A stretch of DNA of 64,000 nt from Nephrocerus scutellatus (Eukaryota; Arthropoda; Insecta; Diptera; Pipunculidae), in the NCBI GenBank assembly GCA_947095585.1, contig OX352763.1, positions 23,795,462 through 23,859,461 of the forward strand, written 5' to 3'. The notes below the pieces were generated by a model that worked only from the letters and a program-made list of their open reading frames with translations, did not search any database and was not told where the DNA came from. The translations under genes were made by a program, and so were the position numbers. Of this stretch, positions 45,785 through 56,649 are shown piece after piece; within the stretch, counting starts at the first letter, position 1; each line of letters starts with the position of its first letter.

Positions 45785-48530
45785 CAACCAACTCGTCATT
45801 CGCGCTCATCGTGAAAAAAAAAACCAAATGAAACATTTTATCGACCGACTCGACGGCGCTCCTCATCATAAATATTTTTATTGATGTTGTAAGCTGTAAT
45901 ATAAGTAAGCATGTTAAACACTCATAAAGTTTGTATTTCCTTCCCATAGCAACAAATTTTTTCCCGGAAAACGCGTGCGGTTTATTTTAGTCACTAAAAC
46001 GGAAATTCTTTCTACATTAAGTACTTCCTTATAGACGATATAACCAACAAAGTTCAAATTATTAACAATCCCGCCACACAACCAACACAAAACATCACAC
46101 AACATTCCCATTCTCGCTCTTAGTTGTGTACTTTGTTGCATGTGTGAAGGTATTTTAGTCAATGACGCGCTACAATCTCTCGTGGGGTGGATTGGACAAT
46201 CGCTTACTACACACGATGAAGGGCTTACTCAACAAGATGTTACTAGATGGTGGTGGTGTGGTGTTGGCCTTCAAAAAGTTCATTGTCAACTCAAGTATGT
46301 ACTGCTGTGAATGGTGGGGGATGCGCTGTCTGCAAACGCTCAAAAAGTTTGGGCGGGGCAACGAAGCCAGAAGCAGAAACTAAACTCCGCAAAGCTTTAA
46401 AAGCTCGAAAAATTCGGAATCGGTGTTATTCATTCCTTGTTCTTAGGGCCAATACAGACAGAAGTGACGTGGCGTGGGCATGTGGGTGGCACGAGCCATA
46501 TTGGGAAAAAACCGCGTCCCGCATAATATTATCTGCTTTGCCTTTGTACGTTAGCTAAGTTACATAAGCTCCAGCGGATCATGGTCGTCTTCATAGTGTG
46601 AAAGCATCTGAAAGCGTCAAATAGAGAACTGACAAATAATGTCTTCACCGTACGAGTACCTGCCTGCGTGAATTGAGTACGCCACGTCCGCTACAATCAG
46701 TAGTCTGGCAAAAGCATTATGAATAGCGTAATGAACCAGAAATTTCAAACTTTCAACTAAATTTAAACTGAACCGTTTAGAATTTTTCTAAATTGCCCCA
46801 CTTCACACAGCTGTACAAGACACAAAACCACTCACCACCCAAATAAACCCGGTATTTTTTTCTAATCTCTCAAGAAAAGTAAAGCAGTCGAATAAAGTTG
46901 CTTCTCTGTATCGAAAACAACAACTAATTAATTACTAATGTTGTGTAAATCGTGAAATTTCTGCCCAACTGATTACACATCAATTTGCATACCTCGACAG
47001 TCGTCGTCATACAACAAAACTCGATTCACGCCGCTGTCCAATCTCTGACAGCAGTAAACAATACTATTACCACCACAAAGATAGATATAAAAATGTATAT
47101 TGACATCATTATTTCAATGCAAATATGTGAGAAGGAATTAAAGTGAAATTATGAAAATCCCCTTAAAACCTATCCAGTATCTTCTACATATCAGCATCTT
47201 AAGTGCATCTAAATGTAAATTTGCTTTTTAACATTTAATATTAATTACGAGTATCACAACTGCTAAGTTTGTGTTGTTTCCTTTTAATCTGTCATGCGCT
47301 TCCTTACCCCCCCACCCAAATCAATGCACAAATTGCATAGCAAACACAACCTGAATTCGTTAATTCCGTGAAGTAATCTTCTGACTCATTGCGTTGAGGT
47401 GGCTGGCTGTCAATTAGATAGAATTTGTAAACAAAATAACACATATATGAACAGAAGATCTGGATAGACAGACACAGTCAGTCAGTCAGTACATTGGATA
47501 TTAAATTTTAAATGAATTCTTACAATCTGTATTGAAATTTGCATCAATCTGGAATCATCGAGCGGATGGCATCATCGCCATGGCAACAGCTTTATTCACA
47601 CGCTTTTTACTAAAAATGAGAGGAGACAAGGCAGACAAGCTACCAAACAAAAAATAAGCAGACTGCAACGATCCAGACAGCCAACTAACTAACTTACATC
47701 TCCAACTTATTTAAGCACATACTACACTGCATGCATACATACTTAGTGCCTGTTGTTGGGGGGGAGGAGGTGGCACTTGAAGCCAACCGGTCCTCTCCGG
47801 CAACGAAGCTTTTTCTGTCTTCGCCGTCGTCGTTGGTTTGTGATCTAATCGTTTCGTTGAATTTTGCGCCAACACCCAAAAGCCGCACGCTCGCGCTCTA
47901 GCTTTACTATAATCAATTTATTGTACTCAGTTGTATGTATCTCGTACGTATTTTCTCGTCTGAGGAGATTGCATGGTAGTTTGGTTGTTGGATGGTTGGA
48001 TTAAGTGCGACGGCGGCAAAATTCCTCAATGGAGATTAGAATTTTCGCGCCAAAGGTAAACGAAGACGACAAAGTCTAGGATGACAATGCATTCTGCTGT
48101 ATGCGCAAGTCAGTACACTCTCTGTTTTCTTCTGAATAGATACTATGTGTAGTGTGCCGGGTGGGGCGAGTCCACTAGCTGCCGGCCGGCTTTAGAGTGG
48201 TAGATACATACCAACATTTGAACAGATACCAAAAGAGAGAATATAGAAGAAAAATACAAGACGGGCGTGTAATTGAGAGCATAGCAGCGTGCCTACGCGT
48301 AAAATTATTATAGCGTTTTGGCAAAAAACCATTAGCGCAGCAGTTGTATTATGAAGGGAAATTGTGCCTTATTGTTTAGGTATTAGAAATTAGATGTAGT
48401 CCACACCCAATCCTTCTACCGACCGACCAGTAGTTTGGAGAGCAAATAGCAAATACAATTTTAATACTAATGTGGCCTTGTTCGTTTAAAAAATTGCGGC
48501 GGGTAATACATAAAACTTATAAAATAATGA
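45785..48530. other. Intronic sequence, nothing recognised
   Basis: No gene recognised on either strand. CAGTCAGTCAGTCAGT at about 47476-47491. Confidence 0.35.
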
Positions 48531-48544
48531 CTCCTCCAATAAAA

Positions 48545-48592
48545 GACAATCCCATATAAGTGGTAACATCTTTTTGGACACCCCGTACAAAA
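48545..48592. mobile_element. Single end of a mariner-type MITE
   Basis: CCATATAAGTGGTAACATCT then TTTTGGACACCCCGTAC matches the right part of the MITE at 24359-24496 (TATCTTTTTGGACACCCCCTG). The other end was not found nearby. Confidence 0.5.
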
Positions 48593-48649
48593 TGGGGCAT
48601 TATAAGGGAATGTAGTAAGCTTAGCATGGAGAAAATCTTGGACAATATA

Positions 48650-49380
48650 AAGCTTGAACATGAACAATAGGATGGTACCTTGAGGAACACTTTCAAAAGA
48701 GAGGACCTTGCATCATCGATAACTGTGCAGAGAAAGGAACGAAAACCGCCAAACTAGATTGATTGAAACTATTAGTCAGTTTAGAGAATCTGATACTATG
48801 ATAGATTCTGTCAAAGGCCTTAGAAAAGTTAAGAAGCAGATAGTGATCACATTGAATTCGATGTTTCTACGAACCCTACCATGCTAGATGTAGGTAGAAG
48901 AAGTACTGTGAAATTTCCTAAATCCACTATGGATAAGCTAGGTGCTATTTTCCAGAAAGGTAGTAAATTGTTCTTTGATAAGGCGCTCACATACCTTGAA
49001 TAAGGTTGGCAGGATGGTAATACGCCTAAGATCAGTGTCATATTCAAGAAAGCCTTCTGTTTGGGGAAGGGAATAACAACGACCTGTTTCCAAACTAAAG
49101 GAAACAAGGAGGTGGTAGCGATAAAACGATGATACAGCGCGCCAAAGCTCATCTAGACTAACGTTCTTAAATGAGTCGAGTCGGCAAGGTACTACAAGAC
49201 TCAATATCATAAACTATCGGAGTTAGGGCTTTTAGTAAGAAGGATGCGAAGTATGAACTGGCTGTTACCAGAACAAGGCTACTAAGATTGGTATTACGAT
49301 AAGAGTTGATACCCAAGACGCCAAAGTTGCTTTGGCTGGCTGTTGGTTGACATTGAAGAATGCATTCCCATATCTCCTCG
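48650..49380 (-). mobile_element. CR1/jockey-like reverse-transcriptase fragment
   Basis: Minus-strand text VWKQVVVIPFPKQKAF (about 49100-49050), then in another frame TLFKVCERLIKEQFTTFLEN (about 49000-48940), then SMVGFVETSNS (about 48880-48850), and AFDRIYHSI-like residues near 48820-48790. This is the usual start of a non-LTR RT domain (W..A.V.PI.K...., LR.ISILP..SKV.ERL...., GF, LDFSKAFD). Frameshifts separate the blocks. The family differs from the CR1-like copies at 9.8 and 55.2 kb. Confidence 0.7.
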
Positions 49381-49384
49381 TTGA

Positions 49385-49482
49385 GCGTCTTATATCAAAT
49401 TTTTTTTATTTTTATTTTTTTTTTGTAATTTTTTTTTTAATTTTTTTTTTTATTTTTATTTTTTTTAATTTCTTTTACTTTT
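49385..49482. repeat. T-rich low-complexity tract
   Basis: About 95 bases almost entirely T and A, with long T runs. On the minus strand this is an A-rich tract. Confidence 0.9.
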
Positions 49483-49527
49483 AACAGATTTCTCAAAAGT
49501 GCTATACTTTTTTAAATATTTGCAAAA

Positions 49528-49665
49528 ACTCGAGAAACTGTCCAAGTAAACTGCCACTTCCGGTTGGCCGAATTCCGCCAAAAACAACTCGGACCTCCAA
49601 ATTTATGTAAAAAGGTTAAATATGAAATTTCATCCCCATCAATTCAGCCGTCTGAGCTGTTAAGT
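49528..49665 (-). repeat. Dispersed repeat A, copy 2 (inverted)
   Basis: On the minus strand: TTCATATTTAACCTTTTTAC, CCGGAAGTGGCAGTTTACTT, then GTTTCTCGAGTTTTT, matching 40380-40515. Sequence 49665-49790 next to it (CAGACAGACAGA, GAGTACCTATTCTATACTGA) may belong to the same element. Confidence 0.75.
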
Positions 49666-49799
49666 AGGCACAGACAGACAGATCTCTGTCTTCGCTTTTT
49701 CCGACTCAGAAGATAGGGAAGAAATGGGTAAATCTGCAAAAATCCCGAGTACCTATTCTATACTGATTACTATACTTCTTTTTACTAGTACAATAAAGT

Positions 49800-50960
49800 A
49801 AAAAGACGTGCTAATTACGATAACACAATGTAACGACATCATCACAGCCACAGATAGTATAGTAGAACGCTCACCGCCACATTGTGTACGACTGCACTTC
49901 AAAGTTCAAACTAAATAGCGAATCAAATCATTTACCATGAAGCATAAACATGGAATTGGCGGCATCATCTCGTGCCGCGGCGGCAACACCTTATTTTAGA
50001 AGATGTCGACCACTCTAATTGTACCAGCAGGCAAAGAAAACACTCATCCTATAATTTGTCTGATTCCACCACCACCATCGATGAAGATGAACTGAAATAC
50101 ACACGAAACGAAGCCCACAGTGCACCAGTGAGTGAGTGCTGCACTTGCTCAGCTCTTCGTCTAGACACAGTTGTTGCCATCGTCGTCGTCGTCATCTTTG
50201 TCCAACCGTAAAGCAGATGCAGCAGCAGAGCACTGAGTATTAAATTTCAGTACAACGCCCGCCAACCACCATTATAGTTCACAATATCTCTCTATTCGTT
50301 CTGCATTTTCATTAGGGCGCCCCTATTGCTTTGCTTTGTGCGCTTAGGCTATTATTCATGTGCAACCTGTGCACCATCATGTTTGCAACGCGCTTTCGTC
50401 GTCCCCATCCATAATGTAATTTGAAATTACAATGCACTTAATCCTTGCAGAGCAAGCAGAACAAGCACGACAGCAGAGGAGGCAGTGAGAGAACGACCCA
50501 CCCCGACGACGACCACGAATATGCTGTTTCCAATGCGTAGAGCTCTGGACGGATGGATGGATAATAAATATCAGGGAAAATCTTTTGTGTCAACCCAACC
50601 AAACTGAGACCAGACGAGCGTTATACCCACATATATATAGATACGGACAGGAAAATCACTGAAAATGGCATTAATGATGATAATGATGTTTATGATAATG
50701 ATGACGACAACCGACGACGACGACAAATGAAATAAAAAGCCGCAATAACAATAGCATAAGATGCCTTTAAGAAGCCTTAGAAAGAAACGTAATAATGTCT
50801 CTCCTCCAACTCAAAGCAAAAAATCAACAATAGCAAAAAATGAAATAAAGGCGCTTCGAGTCAACTCAACTCGACGCTGATAGCTGATAGACATTGTTGG
50901 TGTTGTTGGCCTCGAAAGACATGCCGCATGTATACACCAAATGAAGACTCATCTCTTCTT
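49800..50960. other. Intronic sequence, nothing recognised
   Basis: GAT/GAC trinucleotide clusters at 50675-50735 (GATGATAATGATG, CGACGACGACGAC). No gene recognised. Confidence 0.35.
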
Positions 50961-50967
50961 ATGGGAG

Positions 50968-51043
50968 GTTGGTTGGGTGGTTGGATGGGTGGTTGGATGG
51001 GTGGTTGGATGGGTGGTTCGTTAGTTGGGTGGTTGGTTAGTAA
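50968..51043. repeat. 12-bp minisatellite (GGTTGGATGGGT)n
   Basis: Five to six copies of GGTTGGATGGGT with degenerate flanks GGTTGGTTGGGT. Confidence 0.9.
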
Positions 51044-51049
51044 CCCACT

Positions 51050-52910
51050 ATCACAAGTTGATATTCACAAGCACAACGCATAATCTCTCTCTTTGCCTTC
51101 TCTAGAAAGCATTTAAAAAAATTATCCACTATGTAAGAGATAAATAGAGCCAGAAAACTACTGCTCTCCAGCGCATGACTGACACACAACAATGTAGTGT
51201 GAGGTCTGAGGTGGTGACAGTGTCAGCCACATGGGCTAGGGTTGTTTTCAATTTAGTGTGAGGTGGTTAAAGTTGAGGTTCGCTTCGCAATAATCAAACG
51301 CCCGAGAGTACAAGAGGTACATGCACAGAGAGAGGAAATTAAAATCGGAGAATAAAAAAGGGCGTTGTGTGACTAGACTAAGTAGTAGCGCAAGCCGCAT
51401 GGTCGTATCCTTGCCAAGCTTGGAATTCCTTATACAGTTCTACCTAAATTCTATATGTTCTCTTACTACTGCTACTACACTAGTACGGAGGGCTGTGGTA
51501 TAGAGGATGAGGCACAACGTGCGTCACATAAGAGGATTTTTTTTTCAGTTTTCTATTTTCCATTTTTTGTTAAGGCGTTTTTCACCCAACCGCGCGCGTG
51601 GCTAATATCGATTATTTTTGGCGTCGACAAATGCGATTTCAAAAGGCAAATACTTTTCTAGAGGACGAGTAGTAGCGGTAGTACATCGTAGAGTAGTAGT
51701 AGTAGTATAGGAGAAATGGGTTGATTGAAAAGTGGAATTTTAATCGCTGTGGTAGGAGGAGTAGCAGAAGGAGGACAACGTATTCAATAGGCAGGCAGGC
51801 TAGGTTCAAGGGCCTTAGCTACTGTCTTTTCATTATTGGAGGGTATAATAACGAACAATCCCATTGAAACTTTGAAAACAGAAAAAGAGAGAAAAACTAT
51901 TGAGTGAGGGGTGGAAGAGAAACAATTGAGTAAATGTGTTGTGTAATTTACGTTCTACTACGATTTTCGTCTGGCGGGAAATTAAAAAAGATGACAACAA
52001 ATATAAAAATAATAAGAGAAAATACTCGTTTTGTATCAATTTCACAAAATTGCGAAATTTCATTTGAAAGAGAATTACATCATTTGAATCAACCCAGCCG
52101 CACCCAAACACACTGTCGCATAAGTACTCTATGACCAGCGTTGCCGTCAAACAAAAATTCGGTGGACCAAATTAAAAATAAAAATGGACTACTCTTGAAA
52201 TATATTTCAAATAAATTTCGTGTTGCAAAATAATAACATAAATGTTAATAATTATTTGACTACTAATACTAAATAATAATGAAATAGTCAAATTAATTAT
52301 ATTGATATTAATATTTATTAATATTGGTTATTATTAATTTTTAAATCTTTTACTTTCTTTTACATAGTAAAAGGAAATAGTAACCATGAAAATATTCCAA
52401 CTTGGGATTTTTACCTCTAGTAAGTTTTTTTACTACTATCTGTGAGTAAGTAGACAACATATCTTCCATATTTAAATTTTTAATTTATTAAAGTTAATAA
52501 AAATAAATTTAAATTAAAGAGAAAATTAAGAAAAAGGTTGGGAATTTACCAAATACTTTTAATGAACTGCTAAAAAAGGGTTAAATAGTTACGTCATTTG
52601 ATTGAGGCAACTTAAAAAATGTTATAAAAATGAAAGAAATGCTTCCATTTTTTAGGTTTTTAATTATTATGTTTTTATCCATTAATAATGGGTATGCTTG
52701 CCATTTTTTGACATTACCCCCATCGCCCCAATGCAAAAAGTTGCGCCTAGTCTGTAAGAGAGGTGTATTCCCCCCCAAATGTTTTTTTTAATTATTTTTT
52801 ATCGGGTAGAGTAGTGGATGGAAGTAGATTTTTTTAAAGGTCTTGGATTTGTGCAATAAGCACTGGCAGCCAAAACCCAATAATATAAAACCAAACATTA
52901 AATGCAAACC
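51050..52910. other. Intronic sequence next to the Myc donor, nothing recognised
   Basis: AT-rich, with GTAGTAGTAGTAG at 51690-51706. No gene recognised; the final part up to 52834 stays open in the Myc frame past the splice donor. Confidence 0.35.
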
Positions 52911-52916
52911 ACTTAC

Positions 52917-53605
52917 CCGAATCGGAGGGTGTTTCCAGGTTCGGACTCAAATCGTCAATACCATCTTTACACCGTGTATAACTGTGATCGCTGTGCATTA
53001 TCGGATAGCTGACGCTACTGCTGATGCCGCCGTTTTGACTTGCCGGTGAGGAGAAAACCATTGAGCGATTCTTGGACATGTGAATATCCTCTTCGAATAT
53101 CGATGCTGATGACGACACGGATGACGATGAAATTCCTATACCTTCCTCCTCGTCCTCGTCATCGTCGTCGTCTTCATCGTCTTCCTCATCCGAATCCCAA
53201 TTACAATTTCGCATGACGGTCAATGCAGATGACGATGACGATGATGATGATGATGTCAATGACGATGGCGATAGCGTGGATGATGATGCACAATGATCCT
53301 GGATTACATTGAGCACATCGTCCAGCGATCGACTCTCACTTACGCTGCTGCTGCTGTGTGGAAGAATTTTTCGGAAATCAATTTGCTTTTTACTTGTGTC
53401 CTCGAGTTGTTCGCGCAAGCCGTTGATAATGATAGAGGGATCGTTGTCGGCGGCCGTCACCCCCGCCGCCGCCACCACATCGCCGGGCACAAGTGAAATG
53501 TTATTCGAGCCCATAACGCAAGCGCGCAAATCCACTGAATGTTTAAATTCTGCTGCATCATCGTCCAGGCTAAGTGGAGTGTCTGGCCTGCCAAATACGG
53601 AGGCA

Positions 53606-53643
<38 letters not shown>

Positions 53644-54498
53644 GGAGGACGATGGGAAGAACGAGGAGCATGTAGTTGCTGTTGGAGCAGCAGCTGCTGC
53701 TGCTGACGCTAAAAGTAAATCGCGATCCCGAAGGAATTCAGCTGTTGGAACATTTGGGATTTGTATGCAAGCCGCTATGCTGCTGCTGCTACTGCTGAGC
53801 TTTTGACTTTTACTCTTCGACTGATAGTGTGTAAAGTGTGTTTGTGGTTGTTGTGTGTGGTTTAATGGTGTTGTTGTACTCTTTCGTATTAGCAGCGAAG
53901 TGCCTGGCGGTATATTTTGCATTGATCTGCTGTTGTTGCTGCTGTTGCTGTTTTTATGCTGCAGTGGTGTGTTCTGTTGATTATGTTGTGTTTCATCAAT
54001 GTTCTCATCATTGGGCTCAACTTTTATTGTTGCATTTAAATCGTAACGCTGTTGCTGTTTTAGTTTTAGTGATGATGCTCCTCGCCGATTTGCTGTATTG
54101 TCACCAGTGACAACTGCCAATGGTACGGCAGACCCGGCGGCCGCCGAGCCTAAACTGCTGCCTTTACCTTCGGCGGCGGCGGCATTCAGCGCTGCTGCTG
54201 CCGCTGTTGCCGCCGACAAACCTGACCACATGCAATCAATGTTACGAATCTCTGGCTTTGGTTCTGGTTCGAAAAAATCATCCGATTCTGTCGATGATGA
54301 ACTGTCAGATTCGATTTTCTTTATGTCGTGATATATCGAGCGTGGTAGCTCGTTGAGTCCATCGAACAGCTCGATTGGATCTGGATCGACAATGCCAAGT
54401 TCACTGTTGCAAAACGAGTCGGGAATAATCCACTCATTGCCAAAACTCAAATACGATGAGTTACAGCCACCAAGACTGCTGTATGATACTTGTGACAT
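52917..54498 (-). CDS. Myc: Myc, N-terminal coding exon (Myc box 2, central motifs, acidic region)
   Basis: First coding segment of Myc, a nuclear transcription factor that pairs with Max and drives growth and ribosome production. I use the ATG at 54498-54496 because its context (CTCAAAATG) fits the fly start consensus; no ATG precedes it in frame. It encodes residues 1-527 plus the first base of codon 528. Visible parts: PEIRNIDCMW at 82-91 (Myc box 2, which recruits acetyltransferase complexes), a poly-alanine stretch (95-108), glutamine- and asparagine-rich linker (145-195), a 16-serine run (283-298), RPDTPLSLDD (304-313) and VDLRACVMGSNNISL (322-336, conserved with Drosophila), an acidic run (434-452), and SDHSYTRC...NLETPSDS (503-527). 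The exon ends at the GTAAGT donor. With the downstream exon the protein is 845 residues, longer than the roughly 717 of Drosophila melanogaster, largely through homopolymer expansion. Confidence 0.96.
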
Positions 54499-55210
54499 TT
54501 TGAGTTTTCTTGTTCGATAGTGAATCAAAAAAAAAAATAACTCTGAGGTATATAAAATGCCAATCTATTTGTTAGTTGCTCCTGCTGCAATCGTTCATCA
54601 CCCAATCGTATCTTCGTTTTTATTCTCTACACACTCACTGGTGTCTCTCTGTTGATCTTTTTTGTTTTATTTTTAATTTTATTCACGCCAGCAGATTAGC
54701 AAGCAGTAATAATAATAAAACCAACAATTAAAATGCAATTTATAACTGTTCTAGTTGTGGCTGTATGTATGTTGAAAATGATGACGACGACAACGAACGA
54801 AGACGGCTCTAGCTGCAGCAACCTGAAAGCAGACAGAAAAGATAGAAATTTATTCAAAATAGATTCTTTCTTTCCTCGTCAGGGGATAAAACTAACTACT
54901 GCGTCAGTTGAAATAGTAGACAGATAAATAGATATGTAGGCAAATAAGTTTGTATGCGGTGCGGTGCGGCTCGACGTTGTGGCAGAAACGCCCACACATT
55001 CTATAAAGAAAATGTCGTGAAGCACAGGCGCCACCCAGATACTTGTATTATACGAAAACTGGTGAGTGGTGATGTGTTGTGGTGTTAACGGTGCAACGGT
55101 GAGCAATGTTGGCGGCATCGCGCAATGGAATTTCCCATTACGAGTATATACACATTTCCTAGGATTTTTTTTGTTCCGCAAATGAATGCATTTTACGGCT
55201 TTGCAAAAAT
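54499..55210 (-). other. Myc 5' noncoding sequence just upstream of the start
   Basis: Upstream of the start codon on the minus strand. A weak possible splice acceptor, TTTTATATACCTCAG, ends at about 54545. In Drosophila the first Myc exon is noncoding, so an acceptor in this stretch is expected, but I cannot choose it with confidence. No other gene recognised. Confidence 0.4.
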
Positions 55211-55215
55211 ATCAA

Positions 55216-56640
55216 TCTTTTTTTTTTATTTATTTTATTTATTCGGCTTATTACAATCTAAAACTAAAAACTAACAGCACTGAAGACTTAAAAACTAAGA
55301 CTTAAGACCAACATTTTAAACTAACACTTAAAGCTAAGAGGAATGGTGAAGGAGATCAAGGCATAGAAAGCTGCGGTTAAAATCGAAAACAATAAGCTTT
55401 AAGTTAACCTTCCACAGCATACGGGAGATTGGTTCGTTAGAGCCGTACCCGCATTCCACATACGTGTTGCACGGCTGAATAACGAATCCCTGAACTTAAC
55501 TCTTCGCTATATTTGCGTCACCGATAAGTTTTATCGCGCGGTTTTGTATTCTATCTAGCTGATGAAAGGTAGTTTTAGGCGCACCAGACCAGACATTACA
55601 ACTGTACTCAAGTTAAGGGCGAATAAAAGCCTTGTAGATAGTAGCCACATCAGAGGGGTTGAAATATTTCTTGCATCGGGTTAGAAAACCTAAAGCCGAG
55701 AGCTTTTCAGTTTCCTCGATACAAGTGCCATTCATGGATAATGGCATTGGATTTGAGATTCGCTTGGATGACAGGAGACAGAACATTGGGTTTTGGACTT
55801 TGCTTTCACCAAAATGATGCAAAGACCAGTTCCACTGTTCGGTGAGATATTCCATCAAATCACCAGTAGAACGGTGCCAACGAAATCCATGTGCTGCCGG
55901 TCACAAAGGATTTCGTTGGTTTCAAGATATTTCATGAGCTGAAAATTGATCAGCGTTATGGGCTGGACAAAGGCTGTTATCCAAATTCTCTGAAATAGTC
56001 CAGAATAATAGGATAGATTGAAAAGCTTACGCAATGGTAATACCAGCTTTGAATGACACCTCTTCAGAACTAATGGGGAAATACCATCTGGCCCAGCGGA
56101 TTTGTGAATGTTGAGATTATTTAAAACTCTAGCAACTGCACAAGTAGATACGAATGAAGATCTGTCCCATAGAGTGTTCAATACGCGGAGCTGCAGGTGG
56201 CAGCAATGCGCAATCTGGAAGCGTGGAGCTAGCTAAATCATGGTTCATGTCTTTAGAGTTGACAACTAGAATGTCATTATAAATGAGCTTTGGAATCGAC
56301 GACGAAGCTGTATTTTTGATTCTTTTCACGAATGACCAAAGAGTTTAGGTATATGAGAAAGTTTAGCAATGGGACGATAGAGTTAGTTACATTATTCTCT
56401 GATCTGTTTTTGTGACGTTGTTAAAGAGTGTGGGGTTATTAAATAGGTCTTCCAAATCTGAAGATATTCTCCTTGTAAAAACATCGCTTCGTCTGGCCCA
56501 CTGGCACTTAGTCACTGTACTGAGACAATGGAAACGTTTAATAAGGACAATGATATCATTAGAAAGCGGGTGAACTTTCTCACAAGTTACTGTGGTTTGC
56601 GGAAGGTTCTGCTCGGAAGATGACAAATCATCCTAGTATA
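55216..56640 (-). mobile_element. CR1/jockey-like element, internally deleted copy
   Basis: Minus-strand copy of the family at 9836-12250. Recognisable parts: VKRIKNTASSSIPKLIYNDI (about 56330), NIHKSAGPDGISPLVLKRCH (about 56110-56050), NFQLMKYLETNEILCDRQ (about 55945-55890), YLTEQWNWSLHHFGESK (about 55845-55800). At that point the text jumps directly to VQNPMFCLLSSKR and LGFLTRCKKYFNPSDVATIY (about 55690-55630), so about 430 bp that include the catalytic FADD are missing. The rest follows to a 3' tail of AAATAAATAAAA type at 55219-55245. It lies in the 5' region of Myc. Confidence 0.85.
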
Positions 56641-56649
56641 TTCTCTGTA

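Larger units (their letters stand above)
26026..52916 (-). other. Large Myc intron between the two coding exons (26.9 kb)
   Basis: Donor GTAAGT at 52916-52911 (exon ends GATTCGG) and acceptor TTTCATTGCAG ending at 26026. The phase matches (one base of the Asp codon upstream, two downstream). The interior contains retroelement fragments, repeats and minisatellites listed separately, and probably enhancers, which cannot be read directly. Drosophila Myc also has a large intron at this position, but I recall it as shorter. Confidence 0.95.

Noticed and set aside
53309..54356. Plus-strand frames of 77-165 codons opposite the first Myc coding exon
   Set aside because: Antisense of poly-Ser, poly-Ala and acidic runs; no start context or family match.
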